64,000 nt of DNA from Klebsormidium nitens (taxonomy: Eukaryota; Streptophyta; Klebsormidiophyceae; Klebsormidiales; Klebsormidiaceae): contig DF237148.1 in assembly GCA_000708835.1 (NCBI GenBank), forward strand, positions 84,556 to 148,555, written 5' to 3'. Below are positions 47,107-58,400 of this stretch, piece after piece. Every line of letters starts with the position of its first letter. Within the stretch, counting starts at the first letter, position 1. Made by a program: the position numbers and the translations under genes. A model generated the notes under the pieces. The model was not told the DNA's origin. It saw only the letters and a list, made by a program, of their open reading frames with translations, and did no database searches.

Positions 47107-50100
47107 AACTCGTGATTGGTGATCAGATAGCTAGCTGATTTTGGAGCGACGCATGACATCAGCAGCTTCTTGAGGAGCTTACAGACTTGTGCGGGTATAG
47201 AGTATGAAAGATACGCTGCTGGAAAGTGTGAGCACCCCTATGCTGTGAGGGCGAGCTGGTAAAGATCTAGGTTTGGAAAATCAGTGGTTGGCGCGGCCAA
47301 CTTCAGAGCTCCTCCCTCTGTACTATAGAGTACAAGCTGGTAATGTTGGACTTTAGCTCAGTGTGTTGCAGGGCTGTTTTGGAACACAGCTGAATTTGCC
47401 GCAGAGGCTCTTCAAGCACACTGCGCGCCTGATCTTACACCTTGTGACAAGCTGTGTAAGCTTGCAGATGGCTATCACGATGATGCTGAGAGCACCCCTG
47501 ATTGCTGTACCCCAGAGTATTTTGTTGCATTGCGCCCAGATCGCAACTACCTGGATCTCGTTTATGATATGCACCCAAAGGCAGCCTGAAACACCATAAT
47601 TACCAAGCTGCTGGTGGCAATCGTAACAAGCACAACCACACTACTAGCTCACCTAAACCCAAAACGTGCAATGTTCCTCGTTCCTTGAGCTCCATCAGCT
47701 TGAATGGATAGCATTTGAACCTTGTGACTAATTACGTGGATCTAGCCATAACGCCAAGTCAGGGAAAGAGCTTGTAATCAGCTGGCTAGAACTTGTTTCT
47801 AGACCTTGACGTAGAAGGAGCAGGAAGCATGAGCAACCCGGGCCCTTTCAAAACTTTGCTTCATCAACTGTGACACTAGAGGCTCCCGGTGCAGTAATCT
47901 TTTACAACGGCCCACAGTTGCTGATTGTCCGAGCATACGGTAGACCGCGCGGAACGCAAACGCGCACAAATCAGGGGTTGCTGGCAGGACGCCATTTGGT
48001 GCGCAAAACGCACCAGCGGAAATTTTCCAGCTGGGATTCGGCCGACCATCTGCATCTCTTAGGTACAGGCTGGGCGCCCAAGGGTGATGACATGGCACGT
48101 CTTTCTAATGGAGCCCTAGTGGTCCTCTAGCACACTCTCCTCTCTATCCGGACTAGGTTTCCAGCTTGCCTTCCACAGCTGACATCCACGCAGCCTAGTC
48201 GCAGGCCAGCCAGGATACTTCCCTAGAATAGATTTAGTAAGAACAAAGCTAACATATAAACCTAAACCACATATAAACCTAAACCCAAATAATCACCCGC
48301 TCCGCACCCGTACCCACTCTAAACATTAATTAAGTACATATAACTAACCCTATCCGTCCCATTATTAAAACTTGAGCTTACTAAACCTATTCTAGAAAAC
48401 GATCCAGCCAGCTACCCAGCCAGCTAGCCTAAAGCAAAAGCGCGGCGAATCCTGAGTCATCATTACTTGCCGAGGTGCATTTAATGCTAGTAACTTCCGG
48501 CGATTGCGACAATTATGCAGTCAACGACTCAACGTCGTGTGATCACAGTTTGAGTACCCGGTCGGATGTACCGGTAACCGCAGTGGAGCCGCATTAAAAG
48601 CCCCATACAAGCTTTCGTTCCTCTATTGGTGACCAGTGTAGACTCCCGACCATATGAAAAGCGGATGTATTTACTCCATAATGCACTTGAAGCTGCGTGC
48701 ATGGCAATCCGGGCGCCGCTACCTGCTGATGAGGCTTCGAGCCTCATGACTCATGAGTTGTCTTGACTCATGTTGACCAAGGGACACGATGCTAATAGGG
48801 GACGAGCGGCGGAAATTTCGAAGTTGGTTTGGGCCCTGGGGGTTTAAAGTGGTTATGTGGGCGAGGAGGTGGCATGTCACCTCTGGGTTTCAAGTTTGGG
48901 TATTGTTTCTTCTTCGAGCACAATCCTTGGCTGCAACATGCCAGGATCGATGTAGCTGTGCAGAACATGGATTAGATAGTACCGTATGCAAGGCTGCGCA
49001 ACTTGCAAGCCAATTGACGGCGGCAGTGTCTTGCTGTGCTACTAGTCCGGTCCTGGTCTATCATGATTTGAAACATCCTTGAAACAGCAGCAGTTGATGC
49101 ATATAGTACGAAGTTACATATTTATGTTACGCACCGGAGTCTCTGTTCTAATTATCACGTTGTCATAGATCCAGACCTCTAGACGCGAGAGATGTTTTTC
49201 GAATTTGACGACGTGCAGCTACAAGAAAGGCTGACGATGTCGTTTTAACGTCGCGTAAGCAATTAGTTAGCAAGCTTGCGAACTGCAAGAAACCGGTACT
49301 TGTTCCTTTGACAACTCAAATGATCGAGGCCCATTCAAGGGGGCGAAAGGCGGCCCAGACGCACTCAGATTCATCAAGATATCAGCTCCTCTTTTGAACA
49401 AGTCACCCCAATCGTTTGCCGGCCCAAACCAATATTTCTGCAGGCTGATTCAGACTACATTTTTTTACAGATTGGGGGAGACCGGCTAATCCAGCTTGCT
49501 CCAATAATGACGGCTCTACCGAGAGAGCTCAGCTCAGAATTCAACTCTTGGTGCTGGCTGCAAGCAGAGCATGGCTCATGATCATGAGCGGGCGATTACA
49601 TGTGACCACAGAGAGCTCTTCCAATTCGCATCATACACTCTGCTCATCGAGCTCAGCTTGCATTTGGCAGCTGTTTATGTACCCTTGCATGAGCTCAGCT
49701 TGAGCTGATCTCCCGATCCTCGAGTTAACTTCTCCTACACTGGAATTCACTTGGACTATTTGGAGAAAGTGTGGACTGTTTGGATAAAGTGCTGACAATA
49801 TGGTCTGTCTCTCTTCAAGCTCACTGGCTTTTCTTGCTCGCTGTGGGCTCTGCCTAAGGCCCTGCTTTTGTGCCATGGCTTTACAGCGTGGACTGTTGCC
49901 CGCCTTCTCTCGAAGCCCACGCGGATTCAGCTTTAGTATTTTTGGCCGAGGAATAAAATGTGTGAATGCGAGTCACTGGCCGGTTTGGAGTTTTTGAAAA
50001 AGACTGCTTGATGTCTTTCTTTTCACATATATGGGCTTAGTCGTGCAAAAGCCAGGGGGTCCTTGAAGATCTAGCTTTGAAAAACTCTCAGCATGTGTAG

Positions 50101-51075
50101 AGACCTTTCCATACATGGATTTACCGACTAGCTTCCCTCTCCAAAAGAACTCCAGGTCACCCGTGCCCTCTATTCTTGGGTTAAGGGCCGTCTGCTTACT
50201 CTCCTGTCGGACGATCGGACCGTTGCTGCAAGGGCCGCAAGCCAGACCATCACCGACTGCAGGAGATTTGTATAGCTAGGCTCGGAACGGAAGATGCCTC
50301 TCGTGTCAACGAAATTGGTTTTCCTCTGCTTCAACTGACTTTTCTTCAAAATCTGTTGAACCTATGAAACAAAGAAAAGCACGGTCTACAAACCAAGGTT
50401 CCTTTGCATCTCGATACTGAGTTTTGAAACGCCGACACAATTCATGGTGTCCTAGTCAAGATGATAAGATTCGACAGCTAGACAGAGACGATCGGATCCC
50501 GATTATAAGCCCCCTAATTGCAGTCTGATTTACATATCAGACTTACATCCAACAACTTGAAGCACTGACACTGTGTCGGCTTCATGATCGCAATTGCCCA
50601 GAATGGCGCGGCGCGTATATTCTAGACGGTACATTGTCAAATTTTGATCCACTTAAAGAATTCACTATCTTGAGGGCTCAATCAAGAAGCGAAGCCATGC
50701 ATCATGCATGCAAGTAGCGAAGGAACTATATCGGCACAATACTATGACATCAATTTGTCTCCGGCCGATCGGCTTGAAGAAATCTTTGCAAGCGCTTGAA
50801 TTGGCCCGAGGCTGCGAGCTCTAAACACTGATGGAGGTGTCAAGTCCAAATGTTTTGTGAACTCGTAGTCTTTGACATCCAGATCAGAGACTAGGCGCCG
50901 CTTGCATGTGCAGTTTCTGTCACTGGCCAATGCGTGTGAACTGAGAATTTTGCGTGAAATTCACAGGTCATGCTTGAAAGTAGAGCCTACTTATTCAACA
51001 CGCGTGCGGTACTCACATGGACTGTGGCATTTTCAATCTTTTGCCTTCTTTCAATCTATGATTGCAACGCTCTGG
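47107..51075. other. Intergenic with short repeats and one hairpin
   Basis: No gene is supported. Visible small structures are a perfect direct repeat of 17 bases (48252-48285, unit ACATATAAACCTAAACC twice), a perfect 8-bp stem with a 3-base loop at 48729-48747, and a near-repeat of about 20 bases around 49750-49790 (GGACT.TTTGGA.AAAGTG twice). The rest is anonymous. Confidence 0.4.
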
Positions 51076-54000
51076 TCAGAATTGTAACGTTCTTGATGTC
51101 ACCGTTCCTTGCCCCTCAATGACCAGCTTGTCCGGAAAGACGCGTACAACAGCATGTGCAACCTCGTCGGTCGGGGCCTCTAGAATCGCTTCAAAAGTGC
51201 AGTAATGCACTCGCTTTGGTTGAGCGTAGCCGCCAATATGGTAATGACCTGTCACACGAAAGGAAAAGCTCCAAATGTAAGCGACCGCACGCACTGACCT
51301 GTTCTGGAATACGCTAGCCAATCCGATTTCGTGAGGTTCGCTAGTAGTGCAAATAGTGTAAAGGATCTCGGGGCCTCTGAAATTATAAAGGTCGCCAAAG
51401 CTCTGTCAAGCTGCATGCTAGCTCGTCCCTAGGACCTCCAAAAGTGACCGGGCTCTTCCCCCTATAAACGAGACGACTCCCGAATGAACAGCTCTCAACG
51501 GAACGCCTCGCGAGTCAGCAACGCTGCTGTGAAAGCAAGTGTCCAGATCGGTGGACTGCGGAGCAAGAACAAGACAGACAGAGAGATCCTTTCCTGGCCT
51601 AGGGTCAGAATACGGGTTGGCCGCTTGGAAGCACGCTTGGGTATGAGCGAATTGTCTGTGTAGCGTGCACGACAACCGGACGAAGACAGACAATGTCCAT
51701 TGATGAAGAAACAAGCTGCAGTGCTGAGAGCAGAGAAAAGAGGAGCTACGGCCCAAAAAAGAATCGTAGTGTGCTTTCGACTCACCACAGAAGTAAGCAG
51801 CAACGGCAGGTGATCGCTCCAAGACCTCTGCGACCTGCGGTGTATGTTGCGACCAGTCAGGAGTGAAGCGGACAAACTGGGGTCGGGAAAAGATGGAACG
51901 AAAGAGAGGGCGATGGGCACGGCGCAGTCGGACTTCTTGACGTCATCCGCTCTGTTGTCCACGACCCAAACCAAGAGCGTGAACGAGGGTTTTGAAGCTG
52001 TTATGATGAAATCTTCAATGAGCACTGCGTGAAGAAATGCTTCAAATGCATCTCGCCCTGCGTTGGCCTTCGGCAAGTTGGGACTTCTCTTTAACACCAA
52101 AGAGGCTTCTCTGATCACTGACAGTACTTTGCGAGATATTTCTTTGAGGTTCGTGGCCACGGGAGAATCTGAGGGAGACAATCTGAGGTAGACGTTCCGA
52201 TGGAGGGACGATCTAAGGAAGACGTGGGTTAAACAACTGCTGAATCCGAAGTTGGGATGAGCTAGAGCTGGCAAAGGCGCGAGGAAATGGCGATCTGAGG
52301 AAGGCGTCCGAAAAGCAACTGCTGAACCTAGTTCGACTCGACCTAAGGCTGGCCAAGGCGCAAGAAGCTGACATTCAACAGTTCCATTAAAAACAGAAGG
52401 GAAGGTCCAGGACGGTCAGTCTGAAGACGTACCTCTTCGTGATTCCAGACGAGGTGCGTAGGAGCGGCGGAACCAGCCACAAGGGGATGGTGAGCACAGA
52501 CGATCACTTTCTCCCCCAACCTGTGCAAGCAGGCACGCACGATAATGATCACCTAGAGCAGTACTACGAGCTCGTTTGCTGACGGTGTGGCATATGTCTG
52601 ATACAGGTTGCTCGACTTAAGACAGTTGGCAGCCAAAGAAACGAAAGTCCTCGTCGCAGCTATCTCTTTCGGAAAAGCAACGACTCATGACAAGAAGAGA
52701 CGTTTGTACCGTGATTGGTGCCTTCGTTAAGAAGCCATCTTCGTAATAGCATCTCCATGGCGCTGGTCGTCATCCCCTTTCCCAAAAGCAGATTTCGGTG
52801 TTTTTGCCGAGCAAGGTGTGACCGGGGTACCCTTTCCTGCTGGACATTTCAGATATACTTCTCTATGCAATGACATGCGGTCTGCAGCTCGCTTGAGGGC
52901 TTGTTGAATCCACTTTCCCGCTCCAACCCATTTAAAGAATAACGTGTCTGGGGCGTCTTGCCTCAAAGTTCTGCAATTGGAGGGGCTCATACTAATTGCC
53001 TATTTGGGATGACGTCGTCAAATATGTCCATCCTCAATCCTTGAAGAGCAGTCCTTACATCCTACTGACCAAAACAATCCGACCACACACAGTCAGTCGC
53101 CTTTTACTCCCTCAACAAAAGAGACGTTGTCTGCCCACCTTTCTGCACTTTGCAGAGCCTCCGTCAGCCACGCGAGCTGCTCCGCTCCGACGCCGCCGTT
53201 CCAGATGGACGCGTGCGGGTTCTCAGGACCGAGCGGGTGCTTCTCCATGAACTCTGCGGCCGCCTAGAGTTGCAAAGAACTTGGGTATAAGGAAAGCAGA
53301 GTGCGCATCACGGAAAGTCCCCTCTAGAAGTATCAGCTGTCTCCCCTGAAAACCGCTCTACCTAAGTGAGTTACCATATGAGCACACTGGAAAGTACAGA
53401 GGTTGACACTGATGGAAGCAAAAATTTGCCAAGATATAATCCTCGTACCTGCAAGAATCTGCATTCTGCCCTTTTCATAAGAAACCACTGCAAAGGGATT
53501 TGCACCCCAAGCCAGCTCTCTAGCGGTTTGTTCTGAAGCTGACATATGGTACCCAAGGAGTGGCGTCAGGCCAGTCCCGATTCCAGTGCTTCTAAGCATA
53601 CCCTTGAAAGGATGATAACCGAAGGCGGGGGATGAGCTCACTTGTCTGTTGGGTGAGCCCTCCGGCCACCTAACGCTAACGTCCATCGTATCCAGTATAA
53701 CCTGCAATGATTAACAAAGAAGGTCGGGTGTATAAACCTCTTAGTTGGATGTAAGGATAGCCTTGCTCGCAACAGACCATAGCCACGCTTGCGATTTCCT
53801 GGAAGAAAGCTCCCCGCAGCCTCGCTATCCTTCTGCAACCCAAACGACGCCAGATCTGGTGACATTGCAGATGATCAAGATGTTGCATCTGATTCCAAAG
53901 GGGTAAAAGGCCCCTACCAGGCGCCACTTGTGCGGTAGCTTATGTTGGCTGTAACGCGCCGGCATTTTCAGGTCCTTAAGGAGCCGTTCCCTTGGCAGAC

Positions 54001-54844
54001 TGAGGCAGTGGTTCCCTAGGAGGTGGTGTGCAGGGATCTGCAGCTTGTCCAGGACTCCAAGAACAACCTTGAAGTCTTCTTCTGTTTTCTCGGGTGTGAC
54101 GTTGCCGTCGATGATGTCACCCAATGTGAGCAGAAACCTGCCAGATATGGGGGAGGTGATTCAAATACGCGGACTCTGTCGCTCAAGGCCTGTTGCTGAG
54201 TAGTTGAATGAGGGTGGCGCAGAAAGGTGCAATACTACAGATACTTCTTTAGAGTGATTGAGATATGTTCATTGTCCACTTATCTATTTCACGCAATCAA
54301 GTTCACCCCAGACAATGCTGTCCCAAAACAGTCTCAAGCCGAGCGGAGGCAGGTTGAGCAATCAGCAGATGGCAGCACTTGACTTCAACGTTTCGAGCTG
54401 AAGTGCTGGGAAAAGACGGCAGACCTTACAGAAGCTCATCTTTCCTTGAGTTGAAATAGTGGACAGCTTCTTCAAACTTGCCCGGTGCTTCTCGATAGCG
54501 CTGAACTTGCGATTCATATGCTGCAGGTGAAAGCAGAGCTTGGATCACTGGAGCTGCGATTTTTTTGTGATGGCAACCAGTTAGCCATCAAAATGCCGGA
54601 CCAAATGCTGAACTGGCAGAGACACATCGCATCCCAGGCACTTGTACAAATGACATCCTCCTGCAACAATCAGGACGTTAAAGATCAAGCTCACAGTCAT
54701 GTTAAGAAGAGGCTTTCGTTTGTTCTTACATCCGTTCTCCTTATCTGCATACTGGATGTCTGCCACCACCCCGAAGGAGAACAAAGGAGCATCTGCAACG
54801 TCAGTGGGTGCCATACTCATTTCGGCAAATTCTAGATGTTGCAT
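51076..54844 (-). CDS. ADPRM: Mn-dependent ADP-ribose/CDP-alcohol diphosphatase
   Basis: Eight minus-strand exons: 54844-54730, 54520-54430, 54137-53918, 53701-53642, 53263-53139, 52520-52433, 51834-51786 and 51248-51076. They sum to 921 bases (306 residues) with all phases matching. The calcineurin-like phosphoesterase signature is complete: D29-x-Q31 (VVADIQYAD), GDIID (75-79), GNH (110-112), AHHPL, and the final GHYHIGGY. DVSVRWPEGSPNR and LVWNHEE match the ADPRM subfamily. Family members hydrolyse ADP-ribose, IDP-ribose or CDP-alcohols to nucleoside monophosphates with Mn2+; ADP-ribose turnover or CDP-choline/ethanolamine metabolism is the expected role. Length is usual for the family. 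The first ATG in frame is 54844, with a stop 66 bases upstream. It is head to head with the oxidoreductase gene. Confidence 0.92.
52209..52372. repeat. 82-base tandem duplication in ADPRM intron 6
   Basis: Two imperfect 82-base units (52209-52290 and 52291-52372) both start CGATCT.AGGAAG.CGT and share AACTGCTGAA and AAGGCGC.AG. They lie between exons 6 and 7 and do not copy any exon edge that I can identify. Confidence 0.6.
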
Positions 54845-55450
54845 TCGCTTCTCAAAGGCGGCGGGTGAGAAGCAACAAAGTAGCCTCTGAGGGGCAACCA
54901 AGAGCTAGAAGTTTGTCACTATTGCTATTCTTTCACGACCACCCTGCTTCAATTCAATCATCCAAGGCTCCTGATGATCTGTCCTGCAAACAGCAATGCC
55001 GCGGCAGGAGGAGCTCCCAAACTTAAAATCGAAGTCGTCACCTATAAATTATACTATAAAGTGCGCCTCCTCATGTGGGGCCAGCTAGTAGTAGGAGTAG
55101 AGAATCTTCTCCATCATCATGCAAACCCTAATTCGAACCCTAAAACTAAAAAGCAAGCCTTCTCGAGTCTCGACTGCAACGTCAGCATGACATCACTGGT
55201 ACCTACTGTGAACTTACGTACCTACGCCACTTTTCCTAAAAGTGACGCCGCCGCAGCTAAAAGTAAAGTTTTTGCTGTGCCACTCGGCTGACTGTTTCAT
55301 GCAATGCTCACTTTTTGAACGTGTTCCACATGAGCTGCAGAAAACTTTCTAAAAACCTCTCCAGAGAAGTGGAGAAAGGGGGGCAGGATCCTTGAAAGTT
55401 TTAAAGCTCCCATGCCACCACATTGCAGCTACTAGTACGAAGCAGCTGGA
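54845..55450. promoter_or_regulatory. Bidirectional upstream region, ADPRM (-) and oxidoreductase (+)
   Basis: Six hundred bases between divergent start codons. A TATA-like cluster lies at 55041-55060 (TATAAATTATACTATAAA). No transcription start can be assigned from sequence. Confidence 0.4.
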
Positions 55451-58400
55451 ATGATCCTAAAGATGATGGACAATGCGAGCGCCCGCCCCTTGGACATCGT
55501 CGTCTTTGGGGCAACCGGTCTTTCCGGTGCTTATGTGGTTGCGGAGCTTTTGGAGCGGACAATCCAATCAGGGGCAGTCTGTGCGGAAGATGCTGACAGG
55601 AGGATTGGGATTGCTGGGAGGAGCAGGTGGGTAAATAACTGCTTGTGATAACCTGCAAACCTTAGTGACTTGATAAAAACAGGGATAAATTGAGCAGAAA
55701 CATCCAGTCCAAACTTGCTGCTTACTTGAACTAGTGAGTGTGAAGGCCCCACCTAAGTAGGATGGGTTCTGGGTGCTGCCCCCTTTTCCTTGTGACTGAG
55801 ATTGTGTTTGTAAACTCAGGCCACTCTGCTGATTGCCTCCTTATGACTAAAGCTCTTGATCTGAAGTATGGGGCTCCAAAGATCACCACCAGTACCATCA
55901 GATTGTATTGGAAATGGTGTGAACTACCTATCATGGTCCAAACCAGCTGGCCTTCTCTTTAAAGCTTCTTTCAGCACCCGTTTAAACCTCTACTTTTGAG
56001 AAGAACATCCTTTTACGTCGAAACAATATGCACAGGCAATCCATTTCATACATCTTACAAAGTTTTTGGTTCTTAGTATTCAAAAGAAGTTTGATTTGTA
56101 GGCCGTCTGTGTTCCCCTCCGTTCCATTCCTTTATGGCAGTTTGACTTTGTACCCAAGCTTTTTGTCTTAAAACTGAATATCATGGTCGTTTTTCCTGCG
56201 CAGAGACAAGCTGACTGCTCTGCAAACGAAGCTGGGAGCCGATGACACAAGCTGCCCTATTCTAGTTGCTGACGTACAGGACGCTGCGGCCCTGGCAGCG
56301 GTCGCCCGCCAAGCGAAGCTCATCGTCAGCTGTGCAGGGCCCTACAGGTGTGAATATTCCATGCTGTGATGAGCGGCAATTCACAATCTCCCCAGGAAGT
56401 AATGAGGGACACTTGATGAATTCAGCACACATCAGGTCTGAATACAAGTTGTTGAGAGAAAAGCTTCCTGAGATGGTCGAATGTTTTGAAGCTTTTTAGT
56501 GACTTGTTGGCAGCAACCAAGCGAAAGAAGAAATGAGCAAACGACATGAAGTCATGAAAGCAGAGACCAGTAACAAATGCTATTCTCCACACTGTTCGTG
56601 CAAGGGGAAGAAGCCAGTTGAGACGGTGCAATGGTCCACTTCTTGATACGACCATTGGGTTCTGTTCCTTGAGAGGTCAAAGTACAGTCCCTTTTTGAAG
56701 CCTTTTGTTCAATTGAAACACATTGGCGCCCAGCTTGAGTCAGCCTTTTCCTTACGCTCCTCCCGCTAGCTATGAAAGAGAGCCACCTGATCACTCCCTG
56801 TGGATTGCTAAAAGATACTTTTTATCTTTGGCAGGCACTATGGAGAGCCTGTGGTGGCAGCATGCATCGAAGCGGGGACAGACTACATTGACATCTCAGG
56901 TAGGCCCGAATAGCACGAAAATCACTTCAAGGATCACTTTCTCAATGCAGGTTGTCTACTCTGGCTCCTTCAAACGAATTGATATGCGAAATGATAAGCT
57001 GCCTTTTCAAAGATGCGTTCAAGAAACTCGGCCCTTTCTTCACAATACGGAACCCGCTCTTATGACGCTAGCAGCTATACCTGTCTGCTGACTGAAGAAG
57101 TCCTCTTTTACAACCATTTCTGCTGTTTCATTTCGCTCCTGGCTGTGCCTCCGGCTTGACAGTAAATCTTGTATATTAGATCGAACGTCTTTCGCACAAA
57201 CTTCGACGCACCAATCAGCATCACCTGAGTTTCCCACTTTTAGAATTCTGATGCGTCCCACTTCAGCCGTCCTGATCCGACTGTCAGTCCCCTCTCGTCA
57301 GCCTCAAAGAACGCCAGTCACCTCGAACAAAGCTGATTCTGCTGAGGTCATCTGCCTGTAGGCAAGCCGACTCTGCTGACGTCATCGCTCAGGAAGAGGC
57401 CAATCTCGATGACGTCACCTCTGCAGGCGAGCCGGAGTACATCGAGATGATTGAGGCGAAGTATCACGAGAAGGCCAAAGAGCGGGGCGTCCTGGTCGTC
57501 TCGGCGTGCGGCTGGGACTCCATCCCCGCAGGCAAGTGTCGTCGTTTGAAGTGCGCGTATAAGGATGCATCAGAATTGGCCACCGGTAACCAGGGAGTGT
57601 AGCTCTTTCTGTGCCGCAACTCGCACGAGCTCATGTTTTGAGGCGACATGGAAGATAACTTCCAATGTATCAAGGATATCATGACAGCCACGCAGGGACC
57701 TTGCAATTGGACGCCCTCATCAGAAGACACGTCAGCGGGCGTCAAGGTCTGGTATTCTCGTCGCGTGATTGATTAGAACATTGGAAGACAAGGTTTTCTT
57801 TGAAAAATGCATGTCCGATCATTTGTCCTGCTGATGACACTTGAAAACACTTAAAACAAGGCTGATTGGCTTATTTGAATCGCAGCTATGGGGCGCCGTT
57901 TGACCTCCAGATATAGAACAATCCATTTCTCGGCAGGGTGCAAACAGTCGGAGTCTGTCGTTCTCAGTACTCAACTAAGGACGAACGATCTGTCTAGCCT
58001 GTTGGTTGTGAAGCCAATCTGATCTCACTTTCAATTCCAGTTGGTCCACATCCACGACGTTTCTGTGTTCCTCGAAACTCTTGTCCTTTGGGCGCTGATT
58101 GGGGTGCAGCTGGGCGTTCTAAACACAAAACAAGAGCAAAGGTTTCATGGGTGAACCACTCCCCTCCACCAAAACGCAGGACTTTCTTCGGTCGTCACTA
58201 GTTCCATAGAAATAGCCCGCATGAATGTCCGAATGAATATCGCACAAAACCTGACGGCTATTTCGAGCCCTAGGTTAGTGATTCTTGTTAGTGCTAACCA
58301 TCTGCCCTGAACGGAACGTCTACCTGACACCCACTTTGTGCCACTTTTCAGAGCTCGGTCCCCTGCGAACAGTGCGGCGCTTCAAGCCGCCTGCAGTATG

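Noticed and set aside
47345-47420. tRNA-like start (TTTAGCTCAGTG)
   Set aside because: No matching T-arm or acceptor stem.
48252-48285. Interstitial telomere repeat (CCTAAACC words)
   Set aside because: Only two 17-base units, not tandem heptamers; too short to call telomeric.
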